Shown here in pieces: positions 1 to 6,758 of a DNA stretch of 64,000 nt. Both the position numbers and the translations under genes were made by a program. A model generated the notes under the pieces. It was not told where the DNA came from, did no database searches, and was given only the letters and a program-made list of their open reading frames with translations. Source of the stretch: Devosia sp. Lineage in GTDB: Bacteria > Pseudomonadota > Alphaproteobacteria > Rhizobiales > Devosiaceae. Within the stretch, counting starts at the first letter, position 1. Every line of letters starts with the position of its first letter. Where the stretch lies: positions 2,083,501 through 2,147,500 of the forward strand of contig NZ_CP075529.1 of the NCBI RefSeq assembly GCF_025809055.1, read 5' to 3'.

Positions 1-442
1 CCCGGTCGATCAGCCGGTTGATGAAGTCACGGTCGCGCATCACATAGAGCTGGAACCAGAACGGGGCCGTAGTGTTCTCGGCAATATCCTCGATCGAACA
101 CACGCTCATGGTCGAGAGCGAAAATGGAATGCCGAACTTTTCCGCCGCCCGCGCTGCCTTGATCTCGCCGTCGGCCGTCTGCATACCGCCGGTCGCCGCC
201 GGCGCGATGGCGACCGGCATGGCGATTTCCTGGCCCAGCATTTTCACCTTGAGATTGCGTCCCTCAAGGTTCACCGCAACCTTCTGGTTGAGCTTGATCT
301 TGGCGAAATCGCTCTCGTTCTCCCGATAGGTGCCCTCGGTATATGAGCCGCTATCGGCATAGTCGAAGAACATCTTGGGCACCCGGCGATGCGCCAGCCG
401 CTTCATTTCCTCAACGGTCAGAACCTTGTCGATGGCGGTCAT
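1..442 (-). CDS. lldD: FMN-dependent L-lactate dehydrogenase, 5' part (runs off window)
   Basis: The translation starts MTAIDKVLTVEEMKRLAHRR and continues with FFDYADSGSYTEGTYREN, IAPAATGGMQTADGE and FSLSTMSVCSIEDIAE. This is the N-terminal half of the FMN-dependent alpha-hydroxy acid dehydrogenase barrel, which oxidises L-lactate to pyruvate and passes electrons to the respiratory chain. The ATG is at 442-440. About 147 codons are visible; the gene continues beyond base 1, so the catalytic His and Arg of the C-terminal half are not seen. A perfect palindrome lies 39 bp upstream. Glycolate oxidase or mandelate dehydrogenase are alternatives within the family, but the N-terminus is the usual rhizobial LldD type. 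Confidence 0.85.
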   Translation of the reverse strand, partial: MTAIDKVLTVEEMKRLAHRRVPKMFFDYADSGSYTEGTYRENESDFAKIKLNQKVAVNLEGRNLKVKMLGQEIAMPVAIAPAATGGMQTADGEIKAARAAEKFGIPFSLSTMSVCSIEDIAENTTAPFWFQLYVMRDRDFINRLIDR

Positions 443-480
443 GTGCAGGCGCTCCGGTCTCAGACCCGGCCTGCCTAGCA

Positions 481-494
481 ACTAACATGTTAGT
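481..494. promoter_or_regulatory. Perfect 14-bp palindrome upstream of lldD, operator candidate
   Basis: ACTAACATGTTAGT equals its own reverse complement. It sits between the lldD start and the end of hicB, where an operator for a GntR-type lactate regulator would be expected. No regulator gene is visible in the window. The operator role is inferred from symmetry and position only. Confidence 0.45.
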
Positions 495-518
495 CGTCAA
501 TGCACCCTTCGGCAGCAG

Positions 519-938
519 TCACGCCGCGTCCCGCACGGATACTACCAGTTGCTTGCCGAGTACGCGCAACCCGGCCTCGAGACTATGCAGTTTCGTATTG
601 TGATAGGGGTCCAGCATGCGCCGTACCTCCCCTTCCTGCTTGCCCAAGCGCCTGGCAACCTCCACGCGTGTCAGGCCGCCGGAGCGAAAGGCCTGGACAA
701 AGGCAATCTTGACGGCCACCGTTGCAGAGACTGACACGGCTTCACCGGACTGCGCCGCAGCCACCGGCAGGGGCTGATGGTCCTGGACATAGGTGAGCAA
801 GGCGACCTCAAGGGCATCGGCGGCGTTGACCAGGGCCTCGCTCTTCGTCGGCCCTCCGGTTATGGCTTCGGGCACATCCGGAAAGGTGACCAACCAACCA
901 TCACCATCACGCTGAAATCGGGCAAAGTAGCTATTCAT
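519..938 (-). CDS. hicB: HicB-family antitoxin (chromosomal copy)
   Basis: A protein of 139 residues with the HicB layout: an N-terminal partial RNase-H-like domain (MNSYFARFQRDGDGWLVTFP, then DVPEAITGGPTKSEALVNA) and a C-terminal helix-turn-helix (GLTRVEVARRLGKQEGEVRR). HicB binds and neutralises the HicA mRNA interferase and represses its own operon through the HTH. The start overlaps the end of hicA by 4 bp. An open frame continues upstream to 1292 but is non-coding shadow there, so the HicB start at 938 is preferred. It is clearly related to the prophage HicB at 46053-46472, sharing the VTFPDVPEAITGG and RRMLDPYH segments. Confidence 0.85.
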   Translation of the reverse strand: MNSYFARFQRDGDGWLVTFPDVPEAITGGPTKSEALVNAADALEVALLTYVQDHQPLPVAAAQSGEAVSVSATVAVKIAFVQAFRSGGLTRVEVARRLGKQEGEVRRMLDPYHNTKLHSLEAGLRVLGKQLVVSVRDAA

Positions 939-1144
939 ACGCGTCTCCAGCCAGTCCAGACCCAGTTGCTTGCGGATGACCTCTCCATGGTCGGCGTGAT
1001 TTCCCCGGATTTGACGACCGAGAACTTTCCATTGCAGCGGACAACACAATGTCCACCTTTGCCGCGGGCCATATCGATCGCGATCGTCAATCCACGTGAC
1101 TTGGCATCCTTGCTCAGCAGCCTCAGCAATTGCTCGCGCTTCAT
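935..1144 (-). CDS. hicA: HicA-family toxin with frameshifted C-terminus
   Basis: The start MKREQLLRLLSKDAKSRGL and the core GKGGHCVVRCNGKFSVVKSG match the double-stranded-RNA-binding fold of HicA mRNA interferases, and the catalytic His (GGH) is present. The prophage copy ends TPTMEKVIRKQLGL. Here the same stretch reads TPTMERSSASNWVW because one A is missing near 981-985, so the last residues are out of frame. Restoring the base would not give a stop but an in-frame fusion to HicB. The catalytic core is intact, so the toxin may be active, altered or dead. ATG at 1144; 69 residues. Confidence 0.7.
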   Translation of the reverse strand: MKREQLLRLLSKDAKSRGLTIAIDMARGKGGHCVVRCNGKFSVVKSGEITPTMERSSASNWVWTGWRRV

Positions 1145-1171
1145 CGTCTCGCCCCCAAGACACACGCACAA

Positions 1172-1185
1172 TCGCACAAAAATGT
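1172..1185 (-). promoter_or_regulatory. hicAB operator-like motif
   Basis: On the minus strand this reads ACATTTTTGTGCGA, 27 bp upstream of the hicA start. Exactly the same 14 bases occur twice upstream of the prophage hicA (45750-45763 and 45781-45794). Conservation in front of two separate hicAB loci in otherwise different DNA points to a HicB binding site; that role is inferred. Confidence 0.6.
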
Positions 1186-1192
1186 ACGACCA

Positions 1193-1867
1193 TCAAGGCC
1201 TGTCGGCGCCCCGCCCCACGACCAGTGTCGCAAAGATCACCATGAACCCGAACACCACCATGCCGCCGGCCAGCACATGCGCATGCTCCCATTGCAGCCG
1301 TTCGACAAAGTCATAGATGGCAATCGAGAGCACCTTGGTCTGTCCCGGAATATTGCCGCCAATCATCAGCACCACGCCAAACTCGCCCATCGTATGGGCA
1401 AAGGCCATGATGGCGCCCACGAGATAGCCCGGTCGCGCCAGCGGCACGGCAATGCGCCAGAAGCGCTGCAGCCGCGAAGCGCCCAGTGTGTCGGACACTT
1501 CCAGCACCTCTGTCTCGATGGCAGCAAAGGCGTTGCGCAGCGGCTGCACCATGAAGGGCAGCGAGGCCACGACCCCGCCGATCACCAGGCCCGCAAAGGA
1601 AAAGGCCAGCGTCCGGGCGCCCCAGAACCCCGCGAGCCAGCCGCCCGGCCCGTTCGGGCCCAGGGCCAGCAGCAGGTAAAATCCGAGCACGGTCGGCGGC
1701 AGTACCAGCGGCAGGGTCACCACCGCCCCCACAATATCCCGGCCGGCCGACTTCCCCTGCGCCAGCCACCAGGCCAGGGGCGTCGCCAGGCCGATCAGCA
1801 TCACCGTGACGCAGAGCGCCAGTGCCAGCGTGAGGCCAATGGGAGAAATGAGCGCGCTAAAATCCAT
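1193..1867 (-). CDS. modB: Molybdate ABC transporter permease ModB
   Basis: A 224-residue inner-membrane permease that forms the molybdate channel of the ModABC importer. Several hydrophobic helices are visible. The coupling segment (EVLEVSDTLGASRLQRFWRI, then AVPLARPGYLVGAIM) is the EAA-type loop, and AHTMGEFGVVLMIGGNIPG is the typical ModB signature. modA lies upstream on the same strand. No ATPase gene modC follows: the next genes are hicA and hicB. The transporter either uses an ATPase encoded elsewhere or has lost it. Confidence 0.92.
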   Translation of the reverse strand: MDFSALISPIGLTLALALCVTVMLIGLATPLAWWLAQGKSAGRDIVGAVVTLPLVLPPTVLGFYLLLALGPNGPGGWLAGFWGARTLAFSFAGLVIGGVVASLPFMVQPLRNAFAAIETEVLEVSDTLGASRLQRFWRIAVPLARPGYLVGAIMAFAHTMGEFGVVLMIGGNIPGQTKVLSIAIYDFVERLQWEHAHVLAGGMVVFGFMVIFATLVVGRGADRP

Positions 1868-1965
1868 GAAGTCGTTCTACCACCGGGTCATCACCCGCCC
1901 CACTGGGATGTGCTTGTCTCGGACGCTCGATGTCGCCACCTGCCGCAGATGGACGGTCTGCCGCC

Positions 1966-1988
1966 TCCCTCCCCTTGATGGGGAGGGA
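1966..1988. repeat. Short GC-rich inverted repeat between modA and modB
   Basis: Arms TCCCTCCCC and GGGGAGGGA are separated by TTGAT. Together with the similar C-rich palindrome at 5271-5284 it looks like a dispersed intergenic repeat. The 190-bp modA-modB gap holds nothing else that I recognise. Confidence 0.4.
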
Positions 1989-2057
1989 TTGAGGGTGGGG
2001 TGACGGGAGCCACGGCACTTCCAAATTTAACACGGTCCCACGTGGATGAGCCAAGCC

Positions 2058-2786
2058 TTACGGCACCGAATAGCCCGCCGCCTCGATCACCGCCACGGCC
2101 GCTGCGCTGCGCAGAAAATCGAGAAAGGCGATGGCCGCCGCATTGGTCTCACCCGCCTTGAGCAACACCGCGCCCTGGGAAATCGGCGTATGCAACTCGG
2201 CCGGAACCAGCCACTGGTCGGCCTCGCCCAACACCTGGCTGGCCGCCACGAAGCCGAGTTCGGCATTGCCGCTTTCGACAAATTGCAAGGTCTGGGAAAT
2301 GTTCTCGCCCTGAACCAGTTTGGGCGCCAGTTGATCGTACAGGCCCAGCGCCGTCAGGGTCTCCACCGCCGCCTTGCCATAAGGCGCGGCCTGGGGGTCG
2401 GCGATGGCCAGTTTGGCATAGTCGGCGGTGAGGGCGGCCTCACCGTCGCCGAGGTCGCGCCCCGGCCCGAACAGCGCCAGCCGGCCCTCGGCATAAACGA
2501 AGAAACTGCCCTCGACGGCAAGACCTTCGGCGATCGCCTTTTCGGGGCGCTCGGTGTCGGCCGCCAGGAACACCGCAAAGGGAGCCGCCTGGCTGATCTG
2601 GGTATAGAGCTGCCCGGTGGCCCCGAAACTGAGTTCGAGCTGATGCGCGCCGTCTGCCTCGAACAGGGCCTCGAGCTCTTCCGCTACAGCCGTAAAATTG
2701 GCCGCCACCGCGACATGGGCCGTCTCGGCAAAGGCGGGGATGGCAGTTCCGGCCATCAGAACGAAGGCAAGGGCAAGGCGGGTCAC
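2058..2786 (-). CDS. modA: Molybdate ABC transporter substrate-binding protein ModA
   Basis: A 242-residue periplasmic binding protein with a clear signal peptide (MTRLALAFVLMAGTAIPAFA). The mature start is AETAHVAVAANFTAVAEELE, followed by the oxyanion-binding segment LSFGATGQLYTQISQ and FAVFLAADTERPEKAIAEG, all typical of ModA. It captures molybdate or tungstate and delivers it to ModB. It is the first gene of a leftward modAB unit, with a strong Mo-box-like palindrome 9 bp upstream of its start, so repression by a ModE-type regulator when molybdate is plentiful is likely. Confidence 0.93.
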   Translation of the reverse strand: MTRLALAFVLMAGTAIPAFAETAHVAVAANFTAVAEELEALFEADGAHQLELSFGATGQLYTQISQAAPFAVFLAADTERPEKAIAEGLAVEGSFFVYAEGRLALFGPGRDLGDGEAALTADYAKLAIADPQAAPYGKAAVETLTALGLYDQLAPKLVQGENISQTLQFVESGNAELGFVAASQVLGEADQWLVPAELHTPISQGAVLLKAGETNAAAIAFLDFLRSAAAVAVIEAAGYSVP

Positions 2787-2795
2787 ATTGGGCTC

Positions 2796-2819
2796 CGATA
2801 TGGTCGTGCGACCATATCG
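2796..2819. promoter_or_regulatory. Mo-box-like operator of modA
   Basis: Two perfect 10-bp arms, CGATATGGTC and GACCATATCG, flank GTGC. The outer CGATAT/ATATCG halves resemble alphaproteobacterial Mo-boxes bound by ModE/MopA-type regulators. It lies between modA and the ModE-like gene, which fits direct control of molybdate uptake. The role is inferred. Confidence 0.7.
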
Positions 2820-2848
2820 ATGACCGAAACGCCACGCAGAGGCAAGCG

Positions 2849-3223
2849 TTATGTTTTCTTGGACATATCGTCGATGAGAACCCGCAGGGTGGCCACGTCC
2901 TCTGCGAGTGCGGCCTGGGTGTTGGCCTGCATCATCCGATAGCGCGTCAGCACCGCCTGCCCCAAAGGCGTAAGGCTTGCGCCGCCCTGCGCCGCCCCGC
3001 CCCGGCTCGACAGCACCAGCGGCGCTCCAAAACCGCTATTGAGCGCCTGCACCAGGCCCCAGGCACGCTTGTAGCTCATGCCCATGGCTTTGCCGGCAGC
3101 GGCGATCGACCCGGTCTCGGCAATCCCCTCAAGCAGATCCGCCCGCCCCGGCCCGATATAGGCGGTATCGCTGAGAACCACGCGCAGATGACCGAGGCCG
3201 GACGCGGGAACAGGTTTTGTCAT
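2849..3223 (-). CDS. ModE-like winged-helix regulator lacking the molybdate-binding domains
   Basis: A 124-residue protein with the LysR-type winged helix-turn-helix of ModE: ADLLEGIAETGSIAAAGKAM, then GMSYKRAWGLVQALNSGFG and the wing GGASLTPLGQAVLTRYR. Full ModE has C-terminal MOP domains; they are absent here, so this is the short form common in alphaproteobacteria, possibly sensing molybdate indirectly or through a partner. It is upstream of modA on the same strand, separated by the Mo-box-like palindrome. Start ATG at 3223. Confidence 0.8.
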   Translation of the reverse strand: MTKPVPASGLGHLRVVLSDTAYIGPGRADLLEGIAETGSIAAAGKAMGMSYKRAWGLVQALNSGFGAPLVLSSRGGAAQGGASLTPLGQAVLTRYRMMQANTQAALAEDVATLRVLIDDMSKKT

Positions 3224-3317
3224 CGTCCGACCACCTTCCAGATCACAGCGCCGCCCTCGGGCCTGACCCGAGTGCCACTGCCCACGCGCCCCTGACTATC
3301 AGCCAATGCCCAGGGTC

Positions 3318-3390
3318 GTTCCCGCGAAAGCGGGAACCTCTGTTTGTGCTGAGTTAAATTTGTAGCGCAGATTCCCGCTTTCGCGGGAAT
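3318..3390. repeat. Pair of 20-bp palindromic elements (REP-like)
   Basis: GTTCCCGCGAAAGCGGGAAC (3318-3337) and ATTCCCGCTTTCGCGGGAAT (3371-3390) are each perfect palindromes around the same TTCCCGCGAAAGCGGGAA core and are 33 bp apart. Such paired palindromes are dispersed intergenic repeats in many proteobacteria, and they could also form RNA hairpins. They fill most of the gap between the ModE-like gene and eda. Confidence 0.7.
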
Positions 3391-3417
3391 GACTCCGTGG
3401 TGGCGGAGAGCCAATCC

Positions 3418-4053
3418 CTACCCCCGCAGCGCACTCGCTTCCCTGGCCAGCGCCTCGATCCGGGCGAAGTCGCCGCTCGCCAGCGCATCCGCCGGCATGA
3501 TCCAGCTGCCGCCCACGCAGATCACATTGGGCAGGCCGAGATAGGTCTTTGCCTTGGCCGGGTCGATGCCGCCCGTCGGGCAGAAGGTGATGTCGGGCAA
3601 GGGCGAGGCAAAGGCCTTGAGCACCGGTGCGCCACCCAGCGCTTCGGCCGGAAAGAATTTTAGGAACGAATAGCCCCGTTCGGCGGCGGCCATGGCTTCG
3701 GTCGGGGTGCCGATCCCCGGTAGCAGCGGGATGGCAACATCCTCGGCCGCATCCAGGAGGCGGGGCGAGGCGCCGGGCGACACCATGAACCGGCATCCGG
3801 CATCCACCGAACTCTTCATATGCGCGCCATTGCGGACCGTCCCCGAGCCGACAATCGCGCCGGTGACCTTGGCCATTTCTTCCATCACCTTGAGCGCGTT
3901 GGGGGTGCGCAGCGTCACCTCCAGCACCGGCAACCCGCCGGCGACCAGAGCCTCGGCCAGTGGCCGGGCCTGTGCCACATCGTCGAGGATGATCACCGGA
4001 ACGACCGGGGCAAGCGAGAGGATGGATCGGATGGCGTTGGCGTCCTGCGGCAT
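3418..4053 (-). CDS. eda: 2-dehydro-3-deoxy-phosphogluconate (KDPG) aldolase
   Basis: A class I aldolase that cleaves KDPG to pyruvate and glyceraldehyde 3-phosphate in the Entner-Doudoroff pathway. Visible signatures: PVVPVIILDDVAQARPLAEA, GLPVLEVTLRTPNALKVM with the active-site Glu, GAIVGSGTVRNG, the Schiff-base Lys in YSFLKFFPAEALGG, and CPTGGIDPAKAKTYLGLPNV. The start chosen is ATG at 4053 (MPQDANAIRSILS) with a GAGGA-like ribosome site, giving 211 residues, the usual length; the longer frame to 4119 adds unrelated residues. It is divergent from nadA. Confidence 0.92.
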   Translation of the reverse strand: MPQDANAIRSILSLAPVVPVIILDDVAQARPLAEALVAGGLPVLEVTLRTPNALKVMEEMAKVTGAIVGSGTVRNGAHMKSSVDAGCRFMVSPGASPRLLDAAEDVAIPLLPGIGTPTEAMAAAERGYSFLKFFPAEALGGAPVLKAFASPLPDITFCPTGGIDPAKAKTYLGLPNVICVGGSWIMPADALASGDFARIEALAREASALRG

Positions 4054-4177
4054 GACAAGTCCTCGTCGTGAGAAGTTGGTTGCAGGGTTAGGCGGATGAC
4101 GAATTTCCTGCAAGGCCATTCATTGAAATGAAACTCAAAAATACCTAGGTTCCCGGCAAAGAGGCGGGGAGGCCCCC

Positions 4178-5245
4178 ATGGTTCAGACGATCAACGCGGT
4201 AACCCCGCTGGCCGAGGCAAGGGCCATCCTGGCCGACAGTTTCGACCTCAATTATTCCAAGGCCGTGGAGCGGGCGACCGACAAGGTCTTCGACCGCGTC
4301 AAGGACAAGATCCCCGAAATCGAATGGCCCTTCTATGCGCCGCTGATCTTTCAGATCAATCGGCTCAAGAAGGAGAAGGACGCGGTCATCCTCGCCCATA
4401 ACTACCAGACGCCGCAGATCTATCACGGCGTTGCCGATGTGGTGGGCGACAGCCTGCAACTGGCCATCGAGGCCACCAAGGTGCGCCAGTCGGTGATCGT
4501 GCAGTGCGGCGTGCACTTCATGGCCGAGACGTCAAAACTGCTCAATCCCGACAAGACGGTGCTGATCCCGGATAGCCGCGCCGGCTGCTCGCTGTCCGAA
4601 AGCATCACCGCCGAAGACGTTCTGGCCATGCGCGCCCAGTATCCCGGCGCGCCCGTCGTCACCTATGTCAACACCTCGGCAGCCGTGAAGGCCGTTACCG
4701 ATGTGTGCTGCACGTCGTCCAACGCCCTGGACATCGTCAATCGGGTCGAAGGTGACACGGTGATCATGATCCCCGATCAATACCTGGCCGCCAATACCGC
4801 CAAGAAGACCAAGAAGAAGATCATCACCTGGGCAGGCGCCTGCGAGGTCCACGAAACCTTTACCGCCGAGGATATTTCCGAGCTGCGCCACGCCTATCCC
4901 ACGGCCAAGATCATCGCCCACCCCGAATGTCCACCCGAGGTCATCGACGCCGTCGACTTCGCCGGCTCGACCGCAGCGATGATCGATTGGGTCAAGACCA
5001 CCAAGCCACCGCGCGTCGTCATGGTCACCGAATGCTCCATGTCCGACAATGTGGCCAGCGAGACCACTGGGGTGGATTTCCTGCGCGGCTGCAACATCTG
5101 CCCGCACATGAAGCGCATCAATCTCGAAAATGTGCTGTGGTCGCTCCACACCATGAGCGAAGAGGTCACCATCCCCACCGACATCATCGCCCCCGCCCGC
5201 CGCGCCGTCGAACGCATGATCGAGCTGAGCCGCAAGGGCGACTGA
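4178..5245 (+). CDS. nadA: Quinolinate synthase NadA
   Basis: A 355-residue [4Fe-4S] enzyme that condenses iminoaspartate with dihydroxyacetone phosphate to quinolinate in NAD synthesis. Diagnostic segments: AVILAHNYQTPQIYHGVADV, VGDSLQLAIEA, VQCGVHFMAETSKLLNP, DSRAGCSLSES, HPECPPEVIDAVDFAGST and the C-terminal FLRGCNICPHMKRINLENV. The three cluster cysteines are in VQCGVHFM, WAGACEVH or HPECP, and CNICPHM. nadB and nadC do not follow, so nadA stands alone here. The gap to eda (4054-4177) is the divergent promoter region. Confidence 0.95.
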   Translation: MVQTINAVTPLAEARAILADSFDLNYSKAVERATDKVFDRVKDKIPEIEWPFYAPLIFQINRLKKEKDAVILAHNYQTPQIYHGVADVVGDSLQLAIEATKVRQSVIVQCGVHFMAETSKLLNPDKTVLIPDSRAGCSLSESITAEDVLAMRAQYPGAPVVTYVNTSAAVKAVTDVCCTSSNALDIVNRVEGDTVIMIPDQYLAANTAKKTKKKIITWAGACEVHETFTAEDISELRHAYPTAKIIAHPECPPEVIDAVDFAGSTAAMIDWVKTTKPPRVVMVTECSMSDNVASETTGVDFLRGCNICPHMKRINLENVLWSLHTMSEEVTIPTDIIAPARRAVERMIELSRKGD

Positions 5246-5270
5246 GCCGCCGTGCACGCGATCCCCACCT

Positions 5271-5284
5271 CCCCCTCGAGGGGG
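5271..5284. repeat. C-rich/G-rich palindrome after nadA
   Basis: CCCCCTCGAGGGGG is a perfect 14-bp palindrome between the converging nadA and RidA genes. It resembles the element at 1966-1988 and may belong to the same intergenic repeat family or act as a bidirectional hairpin. There is no T-run to support a strong terminator. Confidence 0.4.
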
Positions 5285-5358
5285 GAGGCAAGCAAAGCTT
5301 GGCGACGCTCGGAGGGGCTGCCGCCAACCACGCTCGCGTGTGATCAGTCCAAACGAAC

Positions 5359-5757
5359 CTATCCCGGCCGCCGCACCACAAGGTCAATCTCCACCAGCGC
5401 CCCCACGGCCAGCGCCGTCACGCCCACAGTCGTCCGGGCCGGCAGCTTTCCCGCCTCGAAATAGCCCGGCCAGATGGCATTGAACGCGGCATAATCGCGC
5501 TCGAACTGGGTGAGATAGATGCGGGCCATGACGATATGCTCGAGCCGCAACCCAATACCGCCCAGCACGATCTTGAGATTGTCCATCACCCGCCTGGTCT
5601 GGGCCTCGATGCCCTCGGGCAGAGGCGCATCGGGCGCATCGGGATCGGTGGGCATCTGCCCGGTGACGAACACCAGGCCATTGGTCTCGACGGCGTGGCT
5701 GAATGGGGCGACCGGGCGGGGGCCGGTGGTGATCATGTGGTGCAGAATGTCGGACAT
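5359..5757 (-). CDS. RidA family protein (YjgF/YER057c/UK114)
   Basis: A 132-residue protein of the RidA fold. These are usually trimeric enamine/imine deaminases that clear reactive 2-aminoacrylate, though many paralogues have other roles. Signatures: PVAPFSHAVETNGLVFVTGQ at the start, ARIYLTQFERDYAAFNAIWP in the middle and ARTTVGVTALAVGALVEIDL at the end, with the conserved Arg of the C-terminal motif (PARTTV). The start MSDILHHMITTGPRP at 5757 is preferred because upstream sequence to 6150 has no RidA similarity and lies antisense to the TPR gene. Confidence 0.85.
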   Translation of the reverse strand: MSDILHHMITTGPRPVAPFSHAVETNGLVFVTGQMPTDPDAPDAPLPEGIEAQTRRVMDNLKIVLGGIGLRLEHIVMARIYLTQFERDYAAFNAIWPGYFEAGKLPARTTVGVTALAVGALVEIDLVVRRPG

Positions 5758-5866
5758 TGACCGGTCCTGTTCCTTTTTGCTGTGACGCTGCGCGAAACGA
5801 TAACAGTCCGCTAACCGAATGCCCATGCTTGCGCAGGCGCCGGCGAAGGCGCACACTCCCTGCGTG

Positions 5867-6436
5867 ATGCGCACGGTTTTCCCCCTGGTGATCGCTGTCC
5901 TGTTGTCGGCCCTTGGGCCTGCGCCCCTGGTCTTTGCCCAGTCCGGCGGCTTCAGCGTCACCCAGTCGAGCCAGATGGATGCCCTGTTTGCAAGGCTTTC
6001 CGCCGCCACCGATGAAGCGGAGGCCCGTGCTATCGCCGACGAGATCTGGCAGATCTGGACCCACCCGGACGACACGGCTATCGCCGCCCGCATGCAGGAC
6101 ATCATTGCCCAGAGCGGCTTTGCCGGCCCGGCCAGCCAGATGCCGCTCATTGATGCGCTTGTTGCCGATTATCCAGATTATTCAGAGGGTTGGAACCTGC
6201 GCGCCACCGCCCATTTCCTCAATGGCGCCTATGAAAAGTCGCTCCTCGACATCGAAGAAACCCTCAAGCGCGAACCCCGCCATTTCGGCGCCATGGCCGG
6301 CCGCGCGCTGATCTATCACACCCAGGGCAAGAGCGAAGAGGCCATGAAGGCCATTCAGGAAGCTCTTGAGATCCACCCCTTCCTGCCCGAGCGCGGCCTC
6401 TTCCCCGACCTCGGCCCGCCCCCGATACGCAGTTGA
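5867..6436 (+). CDS. Secreted or periplasmic TPR-repeat protein
   Basis: A 189-residue protein with a signal peptide (MRTVFPLVIAVLLSALGPAP, then LVFAQ) and two TPR-like helical pairs in the C-terminal half (YSEGWNLRATAHFLNGAYEK, SLLDIEETLKREPRHFGAMA, GRALIYHTQGKSEEAMKAIQ). TPR proteins scaffold protein contacts; the partner is unknown. The ATG at 5867 places the signal peptide at the terminus; an earlier ATG at 5819 would add 16 non-hydrophobic residues. The small GNAT gene starts 22 bp downstream, probably in one transcript. Confidence 0.75.
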   Translation: MRTVFPLVIAVLLSALGPAPLVFAQSGGFSVTQSSQMDALFARLSAATDEAEARAIADEIWQIWTHPDDTAIAARMQDIIAQSGFAGPASQMPLIDALVADYPDYSEGWNLRATAHFLNGAYEKSLLDIEETLKREPRHFGAMAGRALIYHTQGKSEEAMKAIQEALEIHPFLPERGLFPDLGPPPIRS

Positions 6437-6458
6437 AATCAATAGGAAATCCCAACTC

Positions 6459-6755
6459 ATGAGCGAAGGCGACTACACCGTAAAGCGCGAGGAGGGCCCC
6501 ACGCGCGGCCGCTATGTCATCGCCCTGGCCCCCGGCGCCGAAGCGGAAATGACCTACAAGAAATCCGAGGACGGTATGATCATCATCGATCACACGGGCG
6601 TCCCGCCCGAATTCGAAGGCCGCGGCATTGCCCTGCAACTGGTCAAGGCCGCCATCGCCGACGCCCGCGCCCAGAACTTCAAGATCAAGCCCGTCTGTCC
6701 CTATGTCGTGGTGCAATTCCGCCGTCATCCGGACTGGTCGGACCTTCTCGCCTGA
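6459..6755 (+). CDS. Short GNAT-type acetyltransferase (YjdJ-like)
   Basis: A 98-residue minimal GNAT domain of the YjdJ/Gcn5-related type: MTYKKSEDGMIIIDHTGVPP followed by EFEGRGIALQLVKAAIADAR with the acetyl-CoA pyrophosphate loop (EGRGIA), then KIKPVCPYVVVQFRRHPDW. Such proteins bind acetyl-CoA; their acceptor substrates are mostly unknown. The start ATG at 6459 follows AATAGGAAATCCCAACTC, and the length fits the family. It is downstream of the TPR gene and convergent with the next gene, with 3 bp between stops. Confidence 0.8.
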   Translation: MSEGDYTVKREEGPTRGRYVIALAPGAEAEMTYKKSEDGMIIIDHTGVPPEFEGRGIALQLVKAAIADARAQNFKIKPVCPYVVVQFRRHPDWSDLLA

Positions 6756-6758
6756 ACC

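Noticed and set aside
519..1292. A 257-residue open frame covering hicB and beyond
   Set aside because: Only the part from 938 to 519 is HicB. The upstream part is antisense or out-of-frame to hicA, contains no HicA motif in this frame except the last residues after the frameshift, and is not a credible fusion as it stands.
5359..6150. 263-residue version of the RidA gene
   Set aside because: RidA proteins are about 130 residues; the extension is antisense to the TPR gene.
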